A DNA stretch of 64,000 bases from Alopecurus myosuroides (taxonomy: Eukaryota > Streptophyta > Magnoliopsida > Poales > Poaceae), in NCBI GenBank assembly GCA_028641055.1, contig CM054061.1:119355186-119419185 (forward strand), written 5' to 3'. Both the position numbers and the translations under genes were made by a program. This document shows, in pieces, positions 1 through 9,635 of the stretch (within the stretch, counting starts at the first letter, position 1; each line of letters begins with the position of its first letter). The notes below the pieces were generated by a model that saw nothing but the letters and a program-made list of their open reading frames with translations, ran no database searches and was not told the DNA's origin.

Positions 1-83
1 TAGACTTAAAATTGTTTTATACTTGCTTCTTGATGCTCTCTTTTGCTTAATTCATATTTCTTATGTGAGCATCTTCTTCACTT
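1..83 (+). mobile_element. left remnant of the Gypsy element split by the large CACTA
   Basis: This AT-rich strip ends in CTT exactly where the CACTA terminus begins, and the sequence from 44690 resumes with CTT. The right side runs on through a long untranslated region into a polypurine tract and an LTR at 47420. The strip is therefore read as the internal 3' part of the same retrotransposon, whose coding part lies left of the window. This assignment is inferred from the target duplication and position only. Confidence 0.55.
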
Positions 84-1062
84 CACTACAAAAAAACCGG
101 TATATTGCAACGAAAATAGTCGTTGTAACAAGTGGACTATTGTAGCAATAGGTTTGTGTTGCATCGAAATCGGTTTCGTTGGGAGGCGTTGCGAAAACCG
201 CCGTGGTAGAAGCATGTCTCCGCGCAGTTAGATTTGTGGCTACAAAATTAACCGGTTGCAACCATTTGCTGGGCCAATTGCCACGCACTTTTCCGTTGCG
301 TCTCGCACCTAACGCAACGTACGTTTTTTGTTGGTACACCTCTAGTGCAACAAATACCGAAACGTGGTGAGTGACCAATGTGGCAACGGCGAGTGTTCCG
401 TTGCGCCTGCTCTTTCGTTGCAAAAGTCGAGTTTATTTGCCACGTCCAATTGTGTGGCAAAAAACTATGGCAACAAACATTATACGCGTGGGAACAACGG
501 TTTGCCACACACAATTAATCGTGGTAAGATGATTTTGAAATAGTAATCGCAATGGCCTTAATATTAGTAGCCATAAGCAATCGCGACAATTTCAACTATT
601 CGTGGCGTCATTCAATTTCTACAAATTTTGGTTTCGTGGCGAGATGTAGTATTCGCAACATCCATATTTTATGTTGCTAGAAACAACTGCGACAATTACA
701 ACTTTTCGTGGCGCCATTGTATTTCGGCAAATTTTATTTTCGTGGCGAAATGTACTATTCGCAACGTCCAAATTCTAGTAGCTAGAAACAACTGCGACAA
801 TTTTAACTATTCGTTGCGCCTTTCTATTTCTACAAATTTTAGTTTCATGGTGAGAAGTATGGGCATTCTCTATTGCAACAAACATAGTTTGGTGGCGTGA
901 ATCAACTATCGCAACAAAGTTAGTTTGGTGGAGAAAAAATATTACGACGATGTCTCCCTCATGGTGGTGAGAGTCTATTTCAACAAAACACTTTGTTGTG
1001 GCGACTGAGACTTCACGCAACACTACAATTATCGTGGTAAATTACCTATTGCCACGTTATAG
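84..1062. repeat. left terminal and subterminal repeat region of the large CACTA
   Basis: After the CACTA terminus, nearly 1 kb holds dozens of degenerate short motifs in both orientations, such as GCAACAAA, TTCGTGGCG and CGACAATT, often at 60-70 bp spacing (for example AACAACTGCGACAATT near 683 and 788). Such arrays are the usual TNPA-binding regions of CACTA elements. Short ORFs here follow the repeats and are not genes. Confidence 0.7.
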
Positions 1063-1347
1063 AAAAAAATTAAAAAAAATAAGGAAACAAAAAATACGGG
1101 CATTGAATTAAAATGTTCAAAATCGTACGTAAAATATGTTTATTTACACAAAATAATAGTTCTCATAGCTATTTACAATATATACAAATAAAATTCTCGT
1201 ACAATATGGATCAAATCAAGATCAAATCAAACTGAAATATCCAGTGCAACTATTTTTTTCCATCAGAAGGTTGATTGTCGTCCTGCAATCAATTGTAAAA
1301 AAAAATTGTGAGTCTAGTCAGCAATAACACATGTTGAAACATAAGAA
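1063..1347. other. AT-rich spacer, nothing recognised
   Basis: This is AT-rich sequence between the subterminal repeats and the 3' end of the minus-strand TNPA-like gene. It probably contains that gene's 3' untranslated region. No motif is assignable. Confidence 0.4.
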
Positions 1348-2084
1348 CTAGCAGACTATAGTGTGTGGATGAAGCAAAAACAGTTGTTGTAACTCAACGA
1401 AGCCACGACCCATAGTGAAACATAAACTGCAGCAAGTATAGGATGGGTGCAGCAACGCTATAGTGTGGGTGACGCAAAAACAGAATGTACTAGTACCGAA
1501 TTGTACAAGATTGTGACTTACAATTACTTTATACATTCGACTATGCTGTATCGTGCTGTGCGGAGGAATTATTTTCTTAGCAGAACTGTTTGCAAGTGAT
1601 GGTTGCTGGTTCGACTTCTTAAACGTCTGCAAAAACAAAGTGCACTGTTAGCAACGCAAGTAAACAACTAAATCTTACAAGTTTGCAATCGTATGACTAT
1701 CATCACCTGAGGTGTAGTCGACTTCTGCTTTTCCATCTGTGCGGAGAGCTCTTCAAACTTTGCCTGCAACTGTGAGTTAAACTGTGCAACCAAGTTTTTT
1801 TTCAAATTCTTGTCTTGAGTTTCTCTCCAACTCCATCAGTTTTCCCTTTGATCAAGCTCTTCCATTAATCTCTTCTCAAGATTTTCACTCTCAGCCCGCT
1901 CTATATTAATCTTCTCTTCCATGCTTACACGTTCATCTAGTAACTTATGTTCTAAAGTAGTGACCTTCGTGGTGAGCTGGGAGTTTACTTTTTGGGTCTT
2001 TGCCGTAGCCCGAGCTTGCTCCTCAAACAACAACTTAGACCGTTGAGAACTAGTTTGCACCTTCACTAGTAGGAAATAGGCTAC

Positions 2085-2352
2085 CAGTGACGAACAGAAA
2101 ATAGCTACCGCTGGCGAACAAGGGTTCGCCAGCAGTACACCGCCAGTGGTAGCATGGTACCGCTGGCGAACAGCGCTTCGCCAGCGGTAGTGCATGTTAC
2201 CGCTGGCGAACAGAGCCTTGTTCGCCAGCGCTATGTTCGCCAGCGGTAGCTGCCTTGTTCGCCAGCGGTACTGGTTCGCCAGCGCTAGACCACACGTTCG
2301 CCAGTGGTAGTCTTGGCCAGCGGTAGCAATTGAGTTCGCCAGCGGTAAGTCT
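2085..2352. repeat. left subterminal repeats of the nested CACTA
   Basis: About a dozen copies of TTCGCCAGCGGTA and its inverse TACCGCTGGCGAA lie at 15-35 bp spacing, in direct and inverted orientation. They match the array at the other end (13995-14330) and are presumed binding sites for the element's TNPA-like protein. Confidence 0.85.
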
Positions 2353-2864
2353 CCCAGGTTTGTATTCTTATTTTTTTTTTGTATAACAGTTTGTATATTC
2401 TATATTATACTATACAGGTCCAAATACATTCAAATTCTGCAATTTATAAACTTCACACATATAAATCACTCTTAGATACATATGCATCAATTTAACACGT
2501 CGATAACGAAATTAACACATCGATACATATGCATCCATATCCAATTCTCATAAGTACGAATACACATTGATCTCAATAACACGTTTATGTCGGAAGATTT
2601 CGAACCCAAAATATAGCCATCTAATTAGTTCAACGATTACAAAGGTATGATGACATCTATACAACGTACGCGCGATATAGAGATCAATCGCAAAGAAGAC
2701 TAGCTAGATATACGGTCCGCCTCCGCTTGCGATCTTTCGCTAGGGCCAGCGCGCCGTCCACTTCTTCATCTCTCTGTAGACCAAGATAAAAGCATTAGAC
2801 CGGCAAAGGAAATCACAAGTTCTTATTAGGAGCAATTCGTAACGAATCGAATACATACCGTCGA
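2353..2864. other. 3' flank of the nested CACTA second gene
   Basis: This AT-rich segment lies between the subterminal repeats and the end of the ULP1-like coding part. It probably holds the 3' untranslated end of the minus-strand gene. No separate feature is recognised. Confidence 0.4.
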
Positions 2865-4708
2865 TCATTTCTTCCTCGATGTTGTGATCTTCTGTTTCTT
2901 CTCTGGCGGGAACGGAAGAGCACCTTCTAACGAGTTGAATGGTCTCTCGTCAGTCTGTTCTAGCACACATTGTCGCAACTCAATGTTAGATGGTGGGGAG
3001 TTCCAGTGGAAGACGGATCCTTTAGTTACTACATCCTTATAGATGATTGTGCAGAGCTTGCGCTGGATGCGACCAAAGTTTTGTCTGAATTCAGCATCAG
3101 ACCATTCGACGATGCTGCGAGACCATTTGTCCACAGCAGACATGTATTGTAGACTATGTTGGTCCTTCACGATCTCCGTCATGTGTTGGATGAGGTACCA
3201 TGCCTCCATATGGCCGCCTGGCGCCTGCTTGGGGCAGGGAAACTCTGTTCTGTGTCTGAACACATATTTGCCTTGAATTTTTTTCTTCCTGTCGCAGAAT
3301 CCTTCCGCCTGATGTAGCCGTCCAAAGCATCATTCAGAACAGACTTGATGAGGGAGTAGTTCTTCTCCTTCATCGTACTCCCGGAGTCGAGATATACTAC
3401 GTGCGCGTCTCTCGGGTAGAGCATGATGAGGGTGTCGTATTTGTTTCTGCGCAAAACAGGAGAGTCCATATATATAATCCTCAAAAATTGTATATGCGCA
3501 AACTTATGTAAAGATGGGAAATATAACTTACTCGGGAAAGTAAGGCACGAGGGTGATCCCCTTGTTCATATGGTTATTGAGCAACACTTGTTGGAGGTAC
3601 TTTGTCGCTTTTGCCCTACCCTTGGGGTTGCTCAAGTACATGTCGTGCATGTAGTAGGGGTCTGCTAGCGCGATGTTTTTGACATTCTCTATGGATAGCT
3701 GATGCGCCAAACTGAGCATAAACAGACGCATGATTGACGAGTGGAGGGATTTCATGTGGAACATCCGGAAAATGTCGTCAAATCTAACGATGATCTTGTT
3801 TGCGTTGCCTTCAGTGACAAATCCCGCCGTAGATGGCACCTTTGCGACCAAAACCGGCAGCGTTGGATTTTTCTCTTTCAGAAGCATCTCCTCCATATAT
3901 AGAATACCGTCATGGACGCTACGCATATCACCTGACATCAAGGAGACCAACCTCGGCGGAAGCATCGGTTTGCCCAACTCATGGATCTAATGCCAGTCGG
4001 TTATGGGTATCCTGTCCAATACACGTCATGTCTGCGGCTTGGACTTGGTCCCCTCCACCGGTTGGCTCATCAATGCAACGGCAGAATTCTTCTTAGTTCT
4101 TTTCCCGTCTTCTTAGGCTGAGTCTGATGAAATACATCCGCTACCGCCTCTTTGAGGGCATCCTGGCTGATGACTTCTTGCTCGGGGACTGCCGGTTCTT
4201 GAGAAGAGAAAAGACGATTTGTGCATCGATATTTATCCGCTTCCTCCGCTGGCAAGAGAAGTTGATCAAGATCATCCAGGCCGGGCGCCCCCTCGTAAGG
4301 ATCGTCGACGAGGTAGTCATTGGGGTTCTCATCTTCAGCATCGTCGTCGTCGTGTTGCACGAACTTTGCAGGTGAGAAATCCTTATGTTGGATCGGGTGC
4401 CCCGACCCCTGGACCGGTGTTGGAGTGTTGACAGGAGTACTTTCCAAACGAATTAGTGATTTCGGCCAGGTCAATGGCCAAACCAAGCATTGCTCCAGGT
4501 TCAACTCGCTGTCGGCTGCGGGTGGTTGGTTCGGAGGATCGAGAGCACCGCAACCAGGGAGCACCCGACTTAATGTCACTCTGAACACGTCCTCGGGCAT
4601 ACGAACGCCGTGGGATACGCGGTTGAGAGGTGTTATGATTTTTCCTTTGGCCACGTCCTTTAACTCGCCGTTCACACGAAGGAGCAATGTGCATCCCGTC
4701 TCGTCGGC
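2865..4708 (-). pseudogene. DUF8039 plus ULP1-like part of the nested CACTA second gene
   Basis: This continues the gene that starts at 6320, after an intron with acceptor CAG ending at 4709. The first part (4708-4073) encodes TGCTLLLRVNGELKDVAKG and following residues, typical of the DUF8039 domain of CACTA second ORFs, then an acidic linker. From about 4000 to 2865 it matches the C48 (ULP1) protease-like tail of CACTA proteins, joined by a short GT-AG intron (about 3482-3534). The segment LIMLYPRDAHVVYLDSGS has the Asp strand, and CPKQAPGGHMEAWYLIQHM aligns with the usual QPPGxxxCGYYVC. The catalytic Cys position reads Glu and the usual HW before the first strand reads YD, so the protease looks dead. 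Frame changes occur near 4090 and 3990 and in an A-run near 3286. Domain calls are from motif memory, not a search. Confidence 0.65.
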
Positions 4709-4796
4709 CTGCGAAACGTCGCGCGGTCGTTGTTAGAGACTGATGCCGTCACGAATCAAGTCATAATATATAATTAAGCAGTGGACGTTGAATTAC

Positions 4797-6320
4797 CGTG
4801 AGGGCATTGAGCTCGGACAAGGGGGATGGACCGCTAAGTGTCGGCGGCGGCGTTGAAGAGATGTGGCGGGGCGGCGACGGATCTTTGCGACCTTCCGGCT
4901 GAGGGTTGGGGGCCGGCTCGTTCCGCGCAGCAGACGCCATGACGGGGGCCGCGTTCTGCGCAGCAGGCGCCACGACGGGGGCAAAGTTCTGCGGCGCTGG
5001 CTGCACCATTTGGGCTATGTTTATCTCCGGGAGCGGCCCTTGTCCTCCACCTGCCATCCACGGTGCTAAGGACTGAGCGACGGACGCACAGATGGTAGGG
5101 AGGAGCTCATTGAGCCTCTCGTTCACAAGCTCGTCGACCGTCTTCTCCGGGGCCTTGTTCCGCTCCTTACGCTTCTCCTTGGTGTCCGGGTAGTAGTACG
5201 CATGCCGATGACCCTTTCCGAGGCCATGCACATGGCCACGATGCGTCTTCTTGTCAAGGGGCACTCCCTTCATCGCGTTAAGCGCCCTAATGAAAGGGGT
5301 GTCATACGGGTCCTTGTTCGTCGTTGCGGAGGACCCCCCGTCAGATTGAGATAGGCGTACTTTTTCTTCTTCCTCGAGATACTTATTCTCGAGCAGCTTG
5401 ACCTTCTCGTTCAACTCAAGATCGCCGGGCTTTTTGGGATCTTCCCTATAATGGGCCCTGACAAAATTTCTCACCTGCGGGTCAGTGATCTTGTCAAACG
5501 GGTTTGGCCCTTCTCTTTTCGCATCCTCCTTAGCCCAGACTTTCTGCTTCCCAAGGTAACCCCGGCTTCCGAGATTGTGAGGGCCAATGTTCTTTTGTCG
5601 CTGCTCTTTCCCCCATTTACTCAGCGCCACCCTTTCCGGTTTGAGTTCGTCGATCTTGAATTGGGCCAAGTCTTCCTCGGAAATGGAGGGCCACATCTTA
5701 TGGATCTCATCGAAATACTTACCCTTCGCAATCATCTCCCGCAAACTGGATCTCCAAGTCGTAAACGCCTTGGCGAACTTTCCCAGTGCTAACGAGTTGA
5801 CCAGATTCTTCTTCAGGTCCTGGTTGTCGTAAGGATCCGGGAACTTGTACCTCGTGTGCGGCTTCTCAATCAGCAGGGCGGCCATAGCCTTGTTTTCTTT
5901 ATTTTTGAGGTGCTCCATATTAACGTTGCCGAAGTCTCGAGCTATGCAGCCTATCTGGTTTCCATAGCCCTTGGCGTAACTCTCCGGCTCGAGGGGAGCA
6001 CCGCTCTTGGGGTCCACTTCCGTGAACTCTTCCCGGATGGTGGCGAGCATGTTGTGCCGCCTATCTTTGCGCTTAGCCGACGCCTCGCTACCGGAGGCGG
6101 TATCCCCGGTGCCACTACCGGTTTGATCACCTTCTGCGCCCGATGTATCGTTGCGCGGCTCTAGCTCGGTTTCGTCCATCTCGTCGTCAGCATCGTCGCC
6201 CTGCATCTCTAGATCCGGGTGCGGATCTACGGGTCCTCCTCCGGCGCTTAGCATAGAAAGCCACGCATCGTCGTCCCCGTGTCCGAGACCAGAACCACCC
6301 GCCTCGTCGTTGTGAGCCAT
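4797..6320 (-). CDS. Transposase_24 (TNPA-like) first exon of the nested CACTA second gene
   Basis: The likely start is ATG at 6320 (MAHNDEAGGSGLGHGDDDAW); the open frame extends a little upstream without a better start. It has an acidic, Gly/Asp-rich N-terminus, then a Transposase_24 (PF03004) core with KMWPSISEEDLAQFKIDEL, the KWGKEQRQKNIGPHNLGSRG segment and DPQVRNFVRAHYREDP. A helical K/E-rich stretch follows, then a basic linker GHVHGLGKGHRHAYYYPDTK and a Pro/Ala-rich tail. A GT donor follows 4797 after SELNALT, and the gene continues at 4708. The family role is binding subterminal repeats with TNP2 during excision. The gene lies downstream of TNP2 on the same strand. This exon is fully open; the downstream part is frameshifted, so full function is doubtful. 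Confidence 0.75.
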
Positions 6321-6418
6321 ATCTAATGAAGGAGAGAAAACCCGAAATAAGTTCAACAAATCCTACAATTTAGACGATGTATACCCCATATGAGTCCAAA
6401 TTTCTCGGACACTCTAAG

Positions 6419-6493
6419 TTGTGATATTTTTAGCAAAGATCATGCCAAAATTCACGGAAAATTTCGGCATGACCTTTGCTAAAAATATCACAA
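6419..6493. repeat. 28-bp hairpin just upstream of the TNPA-like start
   Basis: Arms 6419-6446 and 6466-6493 are reverse complements with one mismatch in 28 positions, around a 19-nt loop. The hairpin lies about 100 bp upstream of the ATG at 6320 on the minus strand, so it is in the promoter or 5' leader. Part of it (the GGCATGACCTT segment) recurs upstream of TNP2. Confidence 0.85.
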
Positions 6494-6560
6494 ATGGAGT
6501 ACCCAAATTTGCCGGAACGGAAATTAATCAACATTTCGGTAAATAGGGACTCACGTGGGG
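6425..6560 (-). promoter_or_regulatory. upstream block shared by both nested-CACTA genes
   Basis: The stretch TTCGGCATGACCTT...GTACCCAAATTTGCCG...ACGGAAATTAATCAACATTTCGG also occurs, twice and slightly diverged, at about 13315-13560 upstream of TNP2. Both genes read away from it on the minus strand. A shared promoter or regulator-binding region is inferred from position and similarity only. Confidence 0.5.
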
Positions 6561-6599
6561 TACCTGCACATAAAATCCCACCCCTCATATAATCGATCC

Positions 6600-6960
6600 C
6601 ACCCCTCATATTATCATCGTCATCCACACGAAGGTGGGCACGTATCCACACGACCACACACCATCTCCACCATCCATCACCACCACGCCATATCCATCAC
6701 AACCAGCCATCACCACCATCCATACACACCACATCCATCACCACCAACCATCACCAACCACCAAAAACGGAACATATTCAAAATGCATACATGAAATAAG
6801 CTTTAGAAATCAAAATGCATACAGTGAGATAGCTGCACCTAAAACTAATAGATAATGTTAGCTGCACCTAAAATTAACTAATCACCATCCATCACAACCA
6901 TCCATCACCACCATCCATACACACCATCCATCACCACCAACCATCACCAACCACCAAAAA
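6600..6960. repeat. CCATCACCA-type low-complexity repeats
   Basis: There are two tracts (about 6655-6770 and 6885-6960) of imperfect CCATCACCACCATCCATACACACC units, separated by about 120 bp of AT-rich sequence. They lie in the long region between the two genes of the nested CACTA. No coding function is apparent. Confidence 0.8.
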
Positions 6961-7092
6961 TTGCTAACAATTGAGTACTAAGAGAAAACACTAGGTAAAT
7001 AAATTGCTAACAATTTCATGCATAAAAAAATGCAAGTGTGATTAACACCGTAAGGTGATTTCATCAGGAAGCCAAGATTCATTAGGAAATCA

Positions 7093-7965
7093 CAACCACA
7101 ACATTAACACCCTAAGGTGATTTCTACACACATCCTAGCAAGGGATCTTGCTAAATTATGCACAGAAAGTGGGCTGGGATTTATTTCCCTCAGTCTGGCA
7201 TAGGGATGCTATGCTACACACATCCCTGGGAGATTTAAAAGTGCAAGAAAAGCATCTGTTCTTATTAAATTTGTGCCTCAGCCTTTGCATCACAGGCTTG
7301 GCCAAGAAAACAAGCATGAGTAATGTGTTCTTATCAGTTTAAACTGTTCTTATCAGATAATAGCTCCAGGGGCAACAAAACAAGCATGAGTAAACTGTTC
7401 TTATCAGATAAAAAAATTCTTATCAGATAATAGCTCCAGGGGCAACAAAACAAGCATGAGTAAACTGTTCTTATCAGATAGTAGTTACCAGTACCACAAT
7501 TCACAACCAGATAATAGCTCCAGGGGAAACAAAACAAGCATGTAGTAATCTGCTGCTGGGCACAAATCCATGGAAAGGAACCTCAACCACAACATTAACA
7601 CCCTAAGGTGATTTCTACACACATCCTAGCAAGGGATCTTGCTAAATTATGCACAGAAAGTGGGATGGGATTTATTTCCCTCAGTCTGGCATAGGGATGC
7701 TATGCTACACACATCCCTGGGAGATTTAAAAGTGCAAGAAAAGCATCTGTTCTTATTAAATTTGTGCCTCAGCCTTTGCATCACAGGCTTGGCCAAGAAA
7801 ACAAGCATGAGTAATGTGTTCTTATCAGTTTAAACTGTTCTTATCAGATAATAGCTCTAGGGGCAACAAAACAAGGATGAGTAATCTGTTCTTATCAGAT
7901 AAAAAACAAGCATGTAGTAATCTGCTGCTGGGCACAAATCCATGGAAAGGAACCTCAACCACAAC
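7093..7965. repeat. 491-bp tandem duplication
   Basis: The sequence beginning CAACCACAACATTAACACCC at 7093 recurs at 7584 and runs almost identically (for example ATTATGCACAGAAAGTGGG at both) to about 7866. The unit's end, GCTGCTGGGCACAAATCC, occurs near 7552 and 7925. Internally CTTATCAGATAATAGCTCC-type segments repeat several times. The identical 64-residue ORFs at 7148 and 7639 are by-products of the duplication. Confidence 0.9.
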
Positions 7966-8139
7966 AGATACACATACAGTTCCATCAAGATTAAGTCAAT
8001 AGAAAGAGAGATAGAACAGGGTAAATTTCAGGTGATAGGATCACAAAGTGGGGAGGCACATCCTCTGAATAAAAACCCCAGAGTAGCACACTCTGCTCAT
8101 CTCATAGAAAGGTCATGGCATCACAAATAATAGGGGCCA

Positions 8140-8400
8140 TGATATCCAACAAGGCACACATGCTCTGCCCTCCCAAACAGCAAGGCACACATGCTCTGCC
8201 CTCCCAAACAGCAAGGCACGCATGGCATCAGAAATAATAGGGACCAAATTTTGTGCCCGGCTGAAATAATAGGGACCAAATAATAGGCACACATGCTCTG
8301 CCCTACGGTTATCTGAGAAATAATAGGGACAAAATAATAGGCACACATGCTCTGCACAATACCAGGCACCAAATTCTGCAAAAATTATCTCTAAGAACCT
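8140..8400. repeat. short interspersed repeats with GCACACATGCTCTGCCC
   Basis: AGGCACACATGCTCTGC occurs about five times, alternating with AAATAATAGGGACCAAAT-type units. It lies between the two genes of the nested CACTA. Function unknown. Confidence 0.75.
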
Positions 8401-8439
8401 AGTGATGATGATGAACAACCTAGGGATGGATCCTGGTTA

Positions 8440-8870
8440 TTTTCAGCAAAAAAATACCTGTAGAACTTCTGTCGAGAACCTTCTGTGGGTGGCAGAAAAG
8501 GGGGCAGCAGCGGGCAGCACGCCGGCGGTGCCGCTGTAGATCAGTGCGGCAGCCGCAGGGGAGGAGGAGGGAGACGCGGGGGAGGAGGAGGGAGCAGCGA
8601 GGGCAGCCGGCGTGGCGTTGATCGCCGGAGAGTGGCCGGTGTCGATGGAGCCGCAGGGGAGGTTGGGCGCAAACACAGAGAGGGAGAGGTCCGGTGTGGA
8701 GGGAGTGGAGGGGAGGTAGCGAGAGTGGAGAGGGCGCTGCTGCTGCGCGGTGGTCGCCGGACAGAGACTCGCCGGAGACGAAGGGAACCGTGCGCGCGCG
8801 CTGTCTCTGTGTACTGGAAGCGATCGATCGTGAAAAACGGCTAAGTCCCGCGCGGCCCCTTGTGTAGCTC
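8440..8870. other. GC-rich block, no confident gene
   Basis: This GC-rich block has long ORFs on both strands. None resembles a known protein, and composition alone explains them. It may be a CpG-rich promoter or leader remnant, or a captured 5' gene end. It ends at a cluster of subterminal-type motifs (8872-8926). Confidence 0.4.
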
Positions 8871-8871
8871 T

Positions 8872-8926
8872 TTGTTCGCCAGCGGTATCGTAGCGCTGGC
8901 GAACCAGCAGCCACGTTCGCCAGCGC
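8872..8926. repeat. internal cluster of nested-CACTA subterminal motifs
   Basis: Three motifs, GTTCGCCAGCGGTA, TAGCGCTGGCGAAC and GTTCGCCAGCGCTA, occur within 55 bp, thousands of bases from either end of the nested CACTA. They match the terminal arrays at 2085-2352 and 13995-14330. Confidence 0.85.
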
Positions 8927-8934
8927 TACTTTTT

Positions 8935-9565
8935 TATTTATTTTTCTTTATTTTTCTTTGAAATGATTTTTCTTTATTTTTCAAACATATTACAAATAAT
9001 AATGTTTTATTTGTTTTTTTTATTTGTTTAAATTATTCAAAGACATTTAATTTATAATCATTCAAACACATTACAAATTAATTTCAAACACATTAATAAT
9101 AATGTTTTATTTTGTTTTCTTTATTTTTTAAAATTATTCAAAGACATTTAATTTATAATCATTCAAACACATTACAAATAATAATTTTTTTTTGTTTTCT
9201 TTATTTGTTTAAATTATTCAAATACATTTAATTTATAATCATTCAAACACATTACAAATTAATTTCAAACACATTAATAATAATGTTTTATTTTGTTTTC
9301 TTTATTTTTTTAAATTATTCAAAGACATTTAATTTATAATCATTCAAACACATTACAAATAATAATGTTTTATTTGTTTTCTTTATTTGTTTAAATTATT
9401 CAAAGACATTTAATTTATAATCATTCAAACACATTACAAATTAATTTCAAACACATTAATAATAATGTTTTATTTTTTTAATTATTCAAAGACATTTAAT
9501 TTATAATCATTCAAACACATTACAAATTAATTTCAAACACATTACAAATAATAATGTTTTATTTT
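8935..9565. repeat. AT-rich minisatellite with alternating 101/81-bp spacing
   Basis: About six copies of AAATTATTCAAAGACATTTA plus TTTATAATCATTCAAACACA are present. Copies of the AGACATTTA anchor sit near 9041, 9142, 9222, 9323, 9404 and 9490, giving spacings of about 101, 80, 101, 81 and 86: a two-part unit of about 182 bp. It lies just 3' of TNP2 on the minus strand. Confidence 0.85.
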
Positions 9566-9635
9566 GTTTTCTTTATGTGTTCTATTGTTTTCCGTTGTTT
9601 CCTTAATGTTTGAAATACAGAACATGGTACGTACA

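Noticed and set aside
7148..7833. Two identical 64-residue ORFs
   Set aside because: They are duplicated by a 491-bp tandem repeat and have no motif; their identity reflects recent duplication, not coding constraint.
8420..8914. 164-residue minus-strand ORF in the GC-rich block
   Set aside because: Composition alone opens frames on both strands here; the sequence is low-complexity Arg/Pro/Ser and runs into the subterminal-type motifs.
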